From G032773895 sp965248935 (GTDB lineage Bacteria; Pseudomonadota; Gammaproteobacteria; Pseudomonadales; Cellvibrionaceae), in contig OZ252214.1 of assembly GCA_965248935.1 (NCBI GenBank), forward strand, positions 2,728,001-2,792,000: DNA of 64,000 nt, read 5' to 3'. The stretch's first letter is position 1. Each line of letters starts with the position of its first letter. Shown one piece after another: positions 27,321 to 38,500 of the stretch. Below the pieces are notes generated by a model. That model ran no database searches, was not told the origin of the DNA, and worked only from the letters and a program-made list of their open reading frames with translations. The position numbers were made by a program, and so were the translations under genes.

Positions 27321-27548
27321 CTATGTATTTTTCAAAAGCGTTTTTAGTGAAATCGACACTTTCCCTTTCGCCTCTTCTTTAGAGTATATTTCACACAGCC
27401 TGCTTAGCTCGACTTCGTACATGTACTTACACTCTTCGTAATCATCGCTATCCGTGGTTTCTGACTGCGCTAGTAATTCATAATATCGAATGGCATCCTC
27501 TAATGCCTGGATGCAAATAGATATAGAGCGTATATCAATATTTGACAT
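27321..27548 (-). CDS. Tsi2-like immunity protein (second pair)
   Basis: 75 residues, helical (ICIQALEDAIRYYELLAQSE, YMYEVELSRLCEIYSKEE), clearly related to the 25554-25769 protein (ALRDAVRYNEQLLNSE). It begins 14 bases inside the toxin gene, so it is coupled. It should neutralise the toxin encoded just upstream. Orientation is opposite to the first pair. Confidence 0.8.
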   Translation of the reverse strand: MSNIDIRSISICIQALEDAIRYYELLAQSETTDSDDYEECKYMYEVELSRLCEIYSKEEAKGKVSISLKTLLKNT

Positions 27549-28017
27549 TGGACGTTACCTTTGTTTTGATCTTTGCATTGAAAGCTAATTGATCTAATGC
27601 TCTAAGGAATTTATTAACTGGCATATCGAAATTTGGGGAGATTGAGTAATGCCAGCTCCTTTTATTAGGAATGAAATGATCTTTTGTAATGATGAGTTCT
27701 TTCGGGATAAGCGTACCCGCTGGAATGACGACATAGTCCCAATTTTTGTGACCAAATAAACCATCTTTGTCAGAAAGCGATGCTCCCCTGCTTTCTTCAG
27801 ATTTAACATATTGCACACCATTCTTTATATATGTAGAAACATCAGCCAACCTGATTCTGCCATTTGGCAAAGCTCTCTCTTTTAAATCAGGATAAAGTGG
27901 ATTTTTCTTACTCTTCTCTGATTTATTAATTGCTCTCCATAAAGTCAAAGTAATATCGGAATGATATATTTTTTCTAAATCGCCTCTCGCTATGATAATA
28001 TCTTCTAACGTAATCAT
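27535..28017 (-). CDS. Tse2-like toxin, intact (second pair)
   Basis: The ATG at 28017 is preceded by GGGGATTAT and is preferred to the frame start at 28089; 160 residues. N-terminus LWRAINKSEKSKKNPLYPDL resembles the LYRAV..NY segment of Tse2. DGLFGHKNWDYVVIPAGTLI, then KELIITKDHF and WHYSISPNFDMPVNKF give the C-terminal Tse2 signature. Tse2 is a cytosolic ADP-ribosyltransferase-like toxin first found as a T6SS effector and able to act like a toxin-antitoxin module. There is no secretion system gene nearby. Confidence 0.78.
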   Translation of the reverse strand: MITLEDIIIARGDLEKIYHSDITLTLWRAINKSEKSKKNPLYPDLKERALPNGRIRLADVSTYIKNGVQYVKSEESRGASLSDKDGLFGHKNWDYVVIPAGTLIPKELIITKDHFIPNKRSWHYSISPNFDMPVNKFLRALDQLAFNAKIKTKVTSNVKY

Positions 28018-28131
28018 ATAATCCCCTGATTTTTTGATAGTAACAAGTATAAGCTTAACACCCGCAGTTGGTGTATTTTTGTAGTGCAACGGAGCGAAAC
28101 GGAAAAAATGTCGCTAAGCTGAGATTGTTAA

Positions 28132-28248
28132 ATTTATTCTGAAATAAAATCCCAATATAAAAGAATAGAGCAGGATATAGGCATTTCTCTCGAAGAGCTT
28201 TTGTAAGCTGAAATACAAGGGCATTGAGAGATCGAAGGTTTTTAATCC
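28132..28248 (+). pseudogene. 3' remnant of a third Tsi2-like gene
   Basis: Almost identical to 25696-25812; it encodes the last ~25 residues (FYSEIKSQYKRIEQDIGISL type) and flank but no start. It is a leftover of a duplication or of another toxin/immunity copy. Confidence 0.75.
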
Positions 28249-28753
28249 CTATGTCAGCTCACTCTACTATGAACGTTAACGGGACAGCGGTGATATTTTA
28301 TAGCAGGTTTAGACAAATTAATAGGACACTCTTATAACTTATTTCTCTCAATCCAACAACAGTTTATAAGTTGTACCTGGATCAAGACTTATGGCCAAAA
28401 ACAAAAGTGAAAATATGGCATTTCCAGTATCAGTAAAGGGGTTTCCCAAGAAAGGAGAATTTGTTGTTCATTTATTAGCAGAGTACGCCCTAAAGTAAAA
28501 AATTAATAGGACACTCATGATAACTTGTTAACGATGTTGTCACTTACATTTCGCAGTCTTGGTTTAGAGTTCTTGCAAAAAATGAAAACGCTTACACAGT
28601 TGTATCCACCGTAGTGACGGTTGTGGTAGCTGTGCTATCGGCGTGTCCGCGTATTTTGCACAGCAAATGACTTGCTACCAAACGGGAGATAAATGGAAAG
28701 CATTTCATACAGGGGGAGAGCCGCAGTGGTCGCCACTGCAACATGTTGTAGTA

Positions 28754-28885
28754 TTTACCAAAGCCGATCCAAAAAATTCCCATCGTAGTATGTCACACTA
28801 TTTCCCTGATAATATTTAAAATAAATTTGACTGGCAGCCAATAACACCCTACCTATAAAAAGTACGATGCTATTGGTAATCTAAA
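28754..28885. repeat. Transposon end sequence, copy 2
   Basis: Matches 26223-26357. An isolated end, which together with copy 1 brackets the second Tse2/Tsi2-like pair in direct orientation. Confidence 0.8.
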
Positions 28886-29126
28886 GGTGATGGGTTGACC
28901 CTTTAAGGAAAGAAATAACGCCCAGTGTGAAAAGGGAGTGTTTGCACTGTTTGTATCGAAAAGAAAAAAGGCTGTAATAAGGAGTGAAACAAGGGGTGAA
29001 ATAATGGAAGCCGGTTCAACGGTTAGCTTAATTCAAATGGTTTGCGTATACGTTAGTCATGTAAAGCAAGCGTGAAAATACCCCTTGTTTTTGTTTTGAT
29101 AAAGGCCATTTTGCTAAAATGGCTCG

Positions 29127-29182
29127 GATAAAACCGTGTCGATAAAACAATGCCTATAAAACAGTATCGATAAAACGATTCA
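29127..29182 (+). repeat. Four tandem 14-bp repeats
   Basis: Units GATAAAACCGTGTC, GATAAAACAATGCC, TATAAAACAGTATC and GATAAAACGATTCA follow without gaps. A perfect 8-bp palindrome (GCCATTTT-gct-AAAATGGC) ends five bases upstream. About 400 bases before the giant gene; possible operator array. Confidence 0.75.
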
Positions 29183-29517
29183 AAAATAATCACTGTATCA
29201 ACCCCAGTTTAATAATCCATATTGAATAAATATATATAGGTTTTAAAGTAAAAAATCTGTGAAATATTGTATTAAGCCTGCATGACTTTTCTTTCCTATT
29301 CCTCAATTTTTATTGTTTATACCGAAAATACGTTTTTAATAAATAAGTATTAGTTTTTGGTTTTTATGCTTATGCTCGCCGTTTGTCAATAGGATAAATG
29401 GTGAGGTAAAAATAAAAATTTGAGAGCTTATTGGTATTTTTACATAATACCCATGGTATGAGAGCCTCATGTCTGATACAAAGCGGCTGAATAAAAGAAA
29501 CCCACATATTGAGGGTC

Positions 29518-29546
29518 GGCCACAAAGATCGCATCTTTGGCTTTTC
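29518..29546 (+). terminator. Hairpin in the leader of the giant gene
   Basis: CAAAGAT-CGC-ATCTTTG stem followed by GGCTTTTC, ending about 36 bases before the start codon. It could be a terminator of upstream transcripts or an attenuator. Confidence 0.4.
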
Positions 29547-29581
29547 AATATGTTATCCCTACCCTAATGGAGTTTTTTTGT

Positions 29582-32500
29582 ATGGAACGCATCGCGCAGT
29601 CCGTTACATCTACCTTATCTGTCATCTTATTCTCATTTGTTTTAGCGGCATGTGGTGGCGGGGGTTCTTCTTCTAATCCAGAACCTTCTTCGTCTTCATC
29701 CTCTTCTTCCTCCACTTCGTCTTCATCGTCTTCATCGTCAGGAGGTGAGTCGGCTAAGCTTACGTTAACCTTAGGTGCGCCTTCTTCGAACCCTATTGTC
29801 TTGCCTCCTTCAGCGTTGGCTGCACCCGTGCAGTTTATTTCTATTGTGAGTGGCACTTTTTACCCCGAAAGCCTTGTGCTTGATGAAGTGGATGAAAGCG
29901 GTAATCTGGTGAATAGCCATATTGCTGAGTTAATGGATGAAGGTGTTCATGGTGATGCGAGCCGAGGTGATCGAATTTATTCCACGGTTTTGAATTTGAG
30001 TAGTATTCATTCTGCGGAAAAATATTATCGTGTTCGGGCGGACAAAGAAGGCGAGCAGGTTGAATCGGGTATTGGTAGTTTTTGGATAAGTGGTTGTCCT
30101 GCTAGGGCGCGTCCTTCAAATCCAGAAATGGCGGTATTTGATAATATCACTCAGGCTAATATTTTTGCCGACGAACTTATGGTTACTGTTGCCGAGGGTG
30201 TTTCGCCTAGCTTAAGGGGTATTAACGCTTTAGTGGCGGATGTGGATGGTAGAGTTGTGGGTTGTATTCCCAGCCTTCGTCAATTCTTAGTTGAACTAGA
30301 CGGTAATGAAACGGCTGAGGGTGTGTATTCTGCAATTGATATTTTAGAGGCGAAAGGTGAAATTGTTAATGCTTCACCCAATGCCCAAGTATTGGATTTG
30401 CCCGGCAGCGAACCTGCGTTGTGTGATGGACAGGAGTGCCAGTGGTATTTAGACCGTATTCGTGCGCCGGAAGCTTGGGCGTTAGTGGGCGGGGGGGATG
30501 AACAGCAATCCGTTGCGATTATCGATTTTGGTGTGGACTGTAATCACCAGGAATTGGATTGTGATGGTAGTGTTTTTAATGAAGATATTATTGACCATGG
30601 GACTGGCGTTGCCAGTTTAATTGGGGCAAGAAGTGGCGATGGTACCAATGTGATTGGTGTGGCTTGGAATACTCAGCTTCATCCTTACAGTTTTCTTGGG
30701 CAGGGTGGTAGCCAATACAAGCTTAGCGAATTAATTAACGCGGCTATTAGTGAGGAAAGTGTCAAGGTTATTAATATCAGTGCGTCTACGGGTATTGACC
30801 CTAATTTCCAAGTGCGTGATGCAATTTGTAATGCGATTGATAGTGGTCGCCTAGTGGTTGCCGCAGCGGGCAATGCGGCATCGGCGAATAACTGTCAGAT
30901 TGACAATATTTACCCCGCGAAATACAACTCTGTCAGTGAGTGTGGTAATGGTGCGGATCTTCAAAAGGGTTTGCTGGTTGTCGGGGCGACGGATATTAAT
31001 AATAACCTTGCTCAGTGGGAAGGTGATCAACTCTGTTCGAATACGCTTTATGTGGATATTTTTGCTCCGGGTGAAGGTATTTATACTGCCAGTGCATTTG
31101 AAAATTATGTTGAAAAAGACGGGACCAGTTACGCGACTCCATTAGTTGCGGGTAGTGCCGCAGTTTTGTGGGCAGCGAACCCTGAATTAACGGTGGAAGA
31201 AATTCATACACAATTGGTGAGTACGTCGGTTGCGTTGAGTCCGTCGGTGGGTGATGCGCGAACCAATACAAGCGATACTCGTGTTGAAGGGAAACCTCTA
31301 CTGGATTTATTCCGCGCCGTAGGCGGTACTGATGATATGCCTACCCCGGATGTGGTGCCCGATGCTGTTGTTGTTGCACCTACTACGAATGCGGAACCCA
31401 ATGCGCTTGTTACATTTGAGCCTATTGTTGTGACAGGCATTGATATTTCTACGCCTATCGATATTGAAGGCGGTTTTTATTCTATCGACGGCGGCCCTTT
31501 CCAAAGCGGAGCCAGTACGGTTGAAGCTGGGCAAGAAATTGTTGTTCAAGTATTAAGTTCTCCCGAATCTGAGGTGACGACCACGGCAGAAATTACCTTG
31601 GGTGGGGTAACAGAAACATTTGAAGTGGTCACTGAACCGGCAAGCAATACGCCAGAAGAATTTGAATTTTATGATGTTGAGGGGGCAGAGTTAAATGCGG
31701 CTGTGCTATCAAATATTATTTCGCTACAGGGAATTACCGAGGATACGCCAATTACCATTATTGGCGGTGAATATTCAATTGACGGTGGAACCTTTACTAA
31801 CGAAGCCGGTACGGTAGGCGCAAACCAAACGATTCAATTACGTGTGACGGCGGCGGATAGCCCAAGCGCTACGACAACGGCGACGGTTAGCATTGGTGGT
31901 GTCAGCGATGATATGCGTGTGACTACTGAGCCAGCAGATATTAGCCCAACGCCTTTTTCGTTTGCGCCTAATGCAGACCTCGCACTGTTAACTGAAAGTA
32001 TTTCCAATAGTGTGATTATTGAAGGGATTAATACGCCCGTTATGGTGAGTATTAGTGGCGGCGAGTATGCTATTGATAACGGTGAGTATACCAACGATGC
32101 TTCGGTTATTTTACCTGGGCAATCACTTCAGTTGCGTCAAACCAGTGCTTGGACACCAGAAACTTCCACTTATGCAACGGTTACGGTGGGCGACTTTAAT
32201 GCGACTTATCGAACAACAACATTAGCGGCAGATGTTACCCCGGATTCGTTTAGTTTTACCGATGTAACGGAAGCTGAATTAAATAGCCTACACCTTTCAA
32301 ATACTATTAATGTTAACGGTATTAATACTTCGGTTCCCATAGAAATATCGGGGCCTGGTGCAGAGTATCGAGTGAATGACGGTGCATTTACTTCAGTGGC
32401 GGGAAGGGTTTCTAGCGGGGATATTGTCGAGGTTCAAATGACGGCCTCTGCGTCAACGGCTGTCACTCTACAAGCCACATTGGTTATTGGTGGCGTAAGT

Positions 32501-35500
32501 GATATTTTTAGTGTTAGCACGATAGGTGCCTCTTTACCGGATGCATTTACTTTTATCGATATTTTTGATGCGGCGGTGAATACCCAAGTTACCTCTAACA
32601 GCCAAACGATTGCCGGCCTAAATAGCCCGGCAAGTATCAGTGTTTCAGGTGGTGAGTACGCGATTGATGGCGGTGAGTTTACCGACGAGCCGGGAACCAT
32701 TGAAAACAATCAAGCCGTTCAGCTAAGGCATACCACTGCCAATACTTTCAGCCGTAATACGAATACAACGTTGAGTATTGCCGGTATTAGCGATACGTTT
32801 AGTTCGACAACGCTGACTCTGGATAGTATTCCCGATGCCATACTTTTTGTCGATCAGGCGGATGTTGGGTTGGGCCTGCCGACGGTTTCTAATCCAGTGG
32901 TGCTTTCAGGTGTGAATGTACCTGTTTCTATTCGTGCAGCAGGTGGTGAATACAGTATTAACGACGGTGCCTGGACAACGGTTGCGGGCATGGCAAACAA
33001 TGGCGATAGCATCCGAGTGCGCACGACTTCTTCGGCTTTACCCGCATCGACGACCGATGTTGTTTTGTCATTAGCTACGATCAACGATACTTTTTCTGTC
33101 ACAACGCTTGCGGCGGATACCACGCCCGATATATTTGATTTGGTCAGCCAAAGCGGAGTGGAAACTCGTACCTTAATTAGCTCAAATAGTATTACCGTTG
33201 CCGGGTTAAATACGTCAGCGGATATCCATATTGTTGGTGGCGAATACAGTATTAACGCTCAAGCTTTTACGGCGGTAAATGGCACAGTAAATAATAGCGA
33301 TACGGTTGTTGTCCGGCTGATGTCTTCCGATGTTGTGGAGGATACCGTCAGTGCAACACTCACTATTGGTACTCGCAGTGATACATTTAATGTGAGTACG
33401 GTTGGTGCCACTTTGCCAGATGCGTTTGCGTTTTTAGACCAAGCCAGCGTGGCATTGAGTTCGGTAATCACTTCCAATACGCAAGTAATAACAGGTTTAA
33501 ATAGTGGTACCTCAATACGTATTAGCAATGGTGAATACTCATTAGATGGTGCGCCTTATACATCGGCACAGGGCACCATTGGCAATAACCAAGGTGTGCA
33601 AATTCGGGTGACCTCTTCGGCCACGTTTAATACGGCTGTTACCGCTACCATTATTATTGGCGGTATTTCTGATAGCTTTACGGTGACAACCTTATTGGCA
33701 GATACAACGCCGTCGGCGTTCACCTTTGTGGACCAAACGGATGTGGCGCTGAGTAGCCAAATAACCTCTGCACCGATTGTGGTGGCGGGTATAAATACCG
33801 CGACCAATATTGGGGTTAGCAGTGATAATGGTGGTGAGTACAGTATTAACGGCTCAGGCTTCACCTCAGTAGCGGGAACGGTCAACAGTGGCGATTCGGT
33901 TGCTGTACGCCTAACCTCCTCGGCGAGTGTGTCCACAAGCACAAGTGCTGAACTGACTATTGGCGATGTGAACGATACCTTCAGCGTGATAACCGAAGCG
34001 GCTAGGTTGCCGAATGCATTTAGTTTTACTGATCAAACTGATGTGGCTCTATCGACGCAAGTGGTTTCAAATAGCCAGGTGATTACGGGTTTAAATAGCC
34101 CTGTTGATATTCGCATTAGCGGCGGTGAATACGCCATTGATGGTGGCTCATATACCTCGGCTGATGGAACCATCACGAATAATCAGAGCGTTCAAGTTAG
34201 GCTGATGTCATCGGCCTCTTTCGATACAACGCTTATAGCAACGTTGGATATTGCCGGCGTTACCGATGACTTTTCGGTGAAAACCCTATTGGCGGATACC
34301 ACGCCAGACGGCTTTACTTTTACGGACCAAACGGGTGTTGCGTTAAGTGCTTCCATTCGCTCGTCGGCAATTATTGTTGCGGGAATTAATACCAGCACGC
34401 CTATTCGCATTTCTAATGGTGAATACCGCGTAAACGGTGGTGCGTTTACCGCTGCTGACAGTGCGATAAATGTTGGCGATTCTGTTGAGGTACAGGTTAC
34501 TTCATCGTCCAGTGTATCAACCACAACCAGTGCGACTCTTACCATCGGCGATGTCAGTGATAATTTTAGTGTGACCACATTGGGTGCCGCACTGCCGGAT
34601 GTCTTTACGTTTACGGATCAAACCGATGCGGCACTTGCCAGCGTCATTGTTTCGAATAGTGAAACCATTACCGGGTTAAATAGCGCGGCGGATATTCGAG
34701 TAACCGGGGGGGAGTACTCCATCGATGGTGCAGCGTTTACCGCCGCAGATAGCACCATTACCAATAACCAAAATGTTCGAGTGCGTATTACATCGTCTGC
34801 CTCTTTTGATACACAAGTTACCGCTACTTTGGATATTGGCGGTATAACCGATGACTTTACCGTTCGCACATTATTGGCGGATACAACGCCAGACGCATTT
34901 AGTTTTACCGACCAAACCAATGTTGAATTAAATACACTAATCACATCAACGGCCATTACCGTTGAAGGAATGAATACCGCCGCGTCCATTAGCATAACGG
35001 GCGGTGAGTACAGTATTAACAGCGCGTCATTTACGTCTGCTGTGGGCAGTATCAATAATGGTGATACAGTCACGGTGAGGGTGACGTCTTCCCCTGGTGT
35101 TGCAACAACGGTTGGAACCACACTCATTATTGGTGGAATTGACGATACCTTTAGTGTCAGTACTGAAGGCGCCACACCGCCAGACTCTTTCGCATTTATC
35201 GATCAAACAGGTATTGCACGTTCAGCGCAGATTATTTCAAATAGTCAAACCATTAGCGGCTTAAATAGCGGCGTGGATATTAATATTTCCGGTGGTGAAT
35301 ATTCTATTGATGGCGCACCATTTAGTGGTGTACCGGGCACCATTAACAATAACCAAAATGTGCGCGTAAGAGTGACCTCGTCGGCCTTGTTTAATACCCT
35401 GGCGACAGCCACATTGAATATTGCCGGAGTGACCGATGACTTTACGGTAAGAACCCTATTGGAAGATACCTCACCGGCGGCGTTTTCTTTTGTGGATCAA

Positions 35501-38500
35501 ACCGATATGGCCTTAGGGGCTCACATTATTTCTGCGCCTATTGTGGTGGCGGGCATAAATTCGTCTGCGGGTATTTCTATTAGCGGCGGAGAATACAGCG
35601 TGAATAGCAGCGCATTTACCTCAGCCGCAGGCTCGGTAAATAATGGGGATTCTATTGTTGTGAGAGTGACCTCTTCGGCAAGTGTCTCTACCGCGACCAG
35701 TGCCGAGCTGACCATTGGTGATGTAAGCGATACCTTTAGCGTTACAACCGAAGCGGCGACAGCGCCCAATGCGTTTGCGTTTATCGACCAAGATAACCTT
35801 GCACGGTCCAGCGCCGTTGTCTCTAACAGTCAAACCATTACCGGCTTAAACAGTCCCGTTGATATTCGAGTAACCAACGGTGAATATTCTATTGGCAGTG
35901 GGCCTTTCACCGCTGCCGATGGCACCATTACCAATAACCAAAATGTTCGTATACGAGTCACATCCTCCGCTTCATTCAATACTCCTGTGACTGCCACCTT
36001 GAATATTGCCGGTGTAACCGACGACTTCACCGCAAGAACCCTACTAGAAGATACATCACCCACAGCGTTTTCTTTTGTGGATCAAACCGATGTGGCCTTA
36101 AGTACACAAATTACTTCCGCAGCTATAGTGGTGGTGGGCATTAATTCGGCGGCCAATATTAGTATCACCGGCGGCGAGTACAGAATTAACAGCACTGCTT
36201 TCACTTCTTTAGCGGGAACAGTAAATAACAGTGATACGGTTGTAGTACGTGCGACATCTTCGTCAAGTGTTTCCACGGCGACCAACGTGGAACTGACCAT
36301 TGGCGATGTTACCGATACTTTTAGCATAACAACCGAAGCGGCCACAGCGCCCAATGCGTTTGCTTTTACAGACCAAACTAACCTGGCCTTGTCTACGCTG
36401 GTAACGTCCAATAGCCAAACCATTACCGGGTTAAATAGTCCGGTCGATATTCGAATTAGCGGGGGTGAATACTCTATCGACGGCGCGCCTTTCACCGCTG
36501 CCGATGGCACCATTACCAATAACCAAAGTGTGCGTGTGCGAACCACATCTTCTGCGTCTTTTAATACGTTAGTGACTGCCACCTTGAATATCGCCGGTAT
36601 AACCGACGACTTCACCGCCAGAACCCTCTTAGAAGATACGTCGCCCACGGCCTTTTCTTTTGTGGACCAGGCCGATGTGGCTCTAGGTATACAAATAACC
36701 TCCGCGCCGATTGCTGTCGCCGGTATTAACTCGGCTGCGAGCATAAGTATTACGGGTGGCCAATATCGTATTAACAGTGCGGCTTTTACCTCTGCGTTAG
36801 GTACGGTCAACAACGGTGATTCGGTTGTGATACGTTTAGCCTCATCCGCGAGCGTCTCTACCACCACCAACGCCGAACTGACAATTGGTGATATAAGCGA
36901 TACCTTCAGCGTGACAACCGTGGCAGCCACGCCACCCAATGCCTTTAGCTTTACGGCTCAAACCGGAGTGGCTCTATCTAATGTAATACTGTCAAATACA
37001 GAAGTGATTACTGGCCTAAATAGCCCAGTGGATATTCGAATTACCGGCGGGGAATATTCAATTGCTGGGGCGCCCTTTACTGCGGTTGATGGCACCATTA
37101 CCAATAACCAAAATGTTCAAGTGCGCGTTACATCCTCCGCTTCATTTAATACCCCTGTGACCGCAACCTTAGATATAGCGGGCATTACGGAAGACTTCAC
37201 AGTAAGAACACTCCTGGCCGATACGCTACCGGACGCATTTAGTTTTACCGACCAAACCAATGTGGCTCTTAATACCGCGATCACCTCCGGGGCGATAAGT
37301 ATTAGTGGAATTAATACGTCAACGGCAATCAGTATTAGCGGCGGCCAATACCGTATCAATAGCGGTGCATTTACTGCCGCCGGTGGCAGTATTAATAACG
37401 GCGATACCGTTGTTGTTCGCGTTACCTCCGCCAACGAATTCTCGACAGCGGCCCAAGCGGTATTAACCGTAGGCACGGTTGCAGATAATTTCCAAGTGAC
37501 CACACTCGCGGCGGATACCACACCAAATAGCTTCACCTTTACGGACCAAACGAATAGAGCGCTAAGTACCCAAGTGGTATCCAACAGCATTACGGTTGGA
37601 GGTATTAATACCGGGGCCGCAATCAGTATTACAGGGGGCGAATACCGTATTGGGAGCGGAGCATGGACCTCTGCTACAGGTTCCGTTTCGAATAACAATA
37701 CTGTGCAAGTGAGGCTCACCTCTTCCGCAGCACCAGAAGTGACAAGCCATGCCCAACTAACCATTGGCGGTATTAGCGATACGTTCTCCGTTACCACAGT
37801 GGATGCAGACACCTCACCCGATAGCTTCGCGTTTATTGATCAAACCAACGTAGCCCGTTCAACGGCTATTACCTCCGCCAGCATTGCGGTTAGCGGAATA
37901 AATACAGGTGCATCCATTAGCGTTACGAATGGCAGTTACAGTATTAATGCTGCCGCCTTTACCAGTACACCGGGCACCGTAAACAGCGGCGATTCAGTTC
38001 GTATTCGAGTCACATCCTCAAGCGCTTTTGCAACAGCGGTCAATGCCACATTAAATATTGGCAGCGCGAGCGATACTTTTTCGGCTACTACCCTAGCGGA
38101 AGATACCAACCCAAGTCCGTTTAGTTTTACCGATAGAACCAATATCGCACTCAGTACACAGGTGGAATCCAATGCGATTACGGTTGCCGGCATTAATAGC
38201 AATGCCTCTATTCGCGTCAGCAATGGTGAATACCGTATTGGCACAGGTGCGTGGAGAACGGCACCGAGTACAGTTGCAAATGGCCAAAACGTACAGGTGA
38301 GACACACCTCTTCGGCAATACCGGAAGTGACCACCAATACAACCTTAACTATTGGCAACCAAGCGGATACTTTTTCGGTAACCACCGTCAATGCCGATAC
38401 CACCCCGAATGCGTTTTCATTTACACCGGCAACCAACGTGGCACTGAGTACACAAATTCAGTCCAATGAAATTACCGTAACAGGCATTAACGCACCTGCG

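Larger units (their letters stand above)
28018..29581. other. Decayed region and leader before the giant lipoprotein gene
   Basis: Holds a Tsi2-like 3' remnant (28132-28248), short repeats TTAATAGGACACTC (28318, 28506; also 25836), a second transposon end (28754-28885), a four-unit 14-bp tandem repeat (29127-29182) and a hairpin (29518-29546). A frame at about 28529-28669 (DVVTYISQSWFRVLAKNENAY-like) may be a gene fragment. No intact gene seen. Confidence 0.6.
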
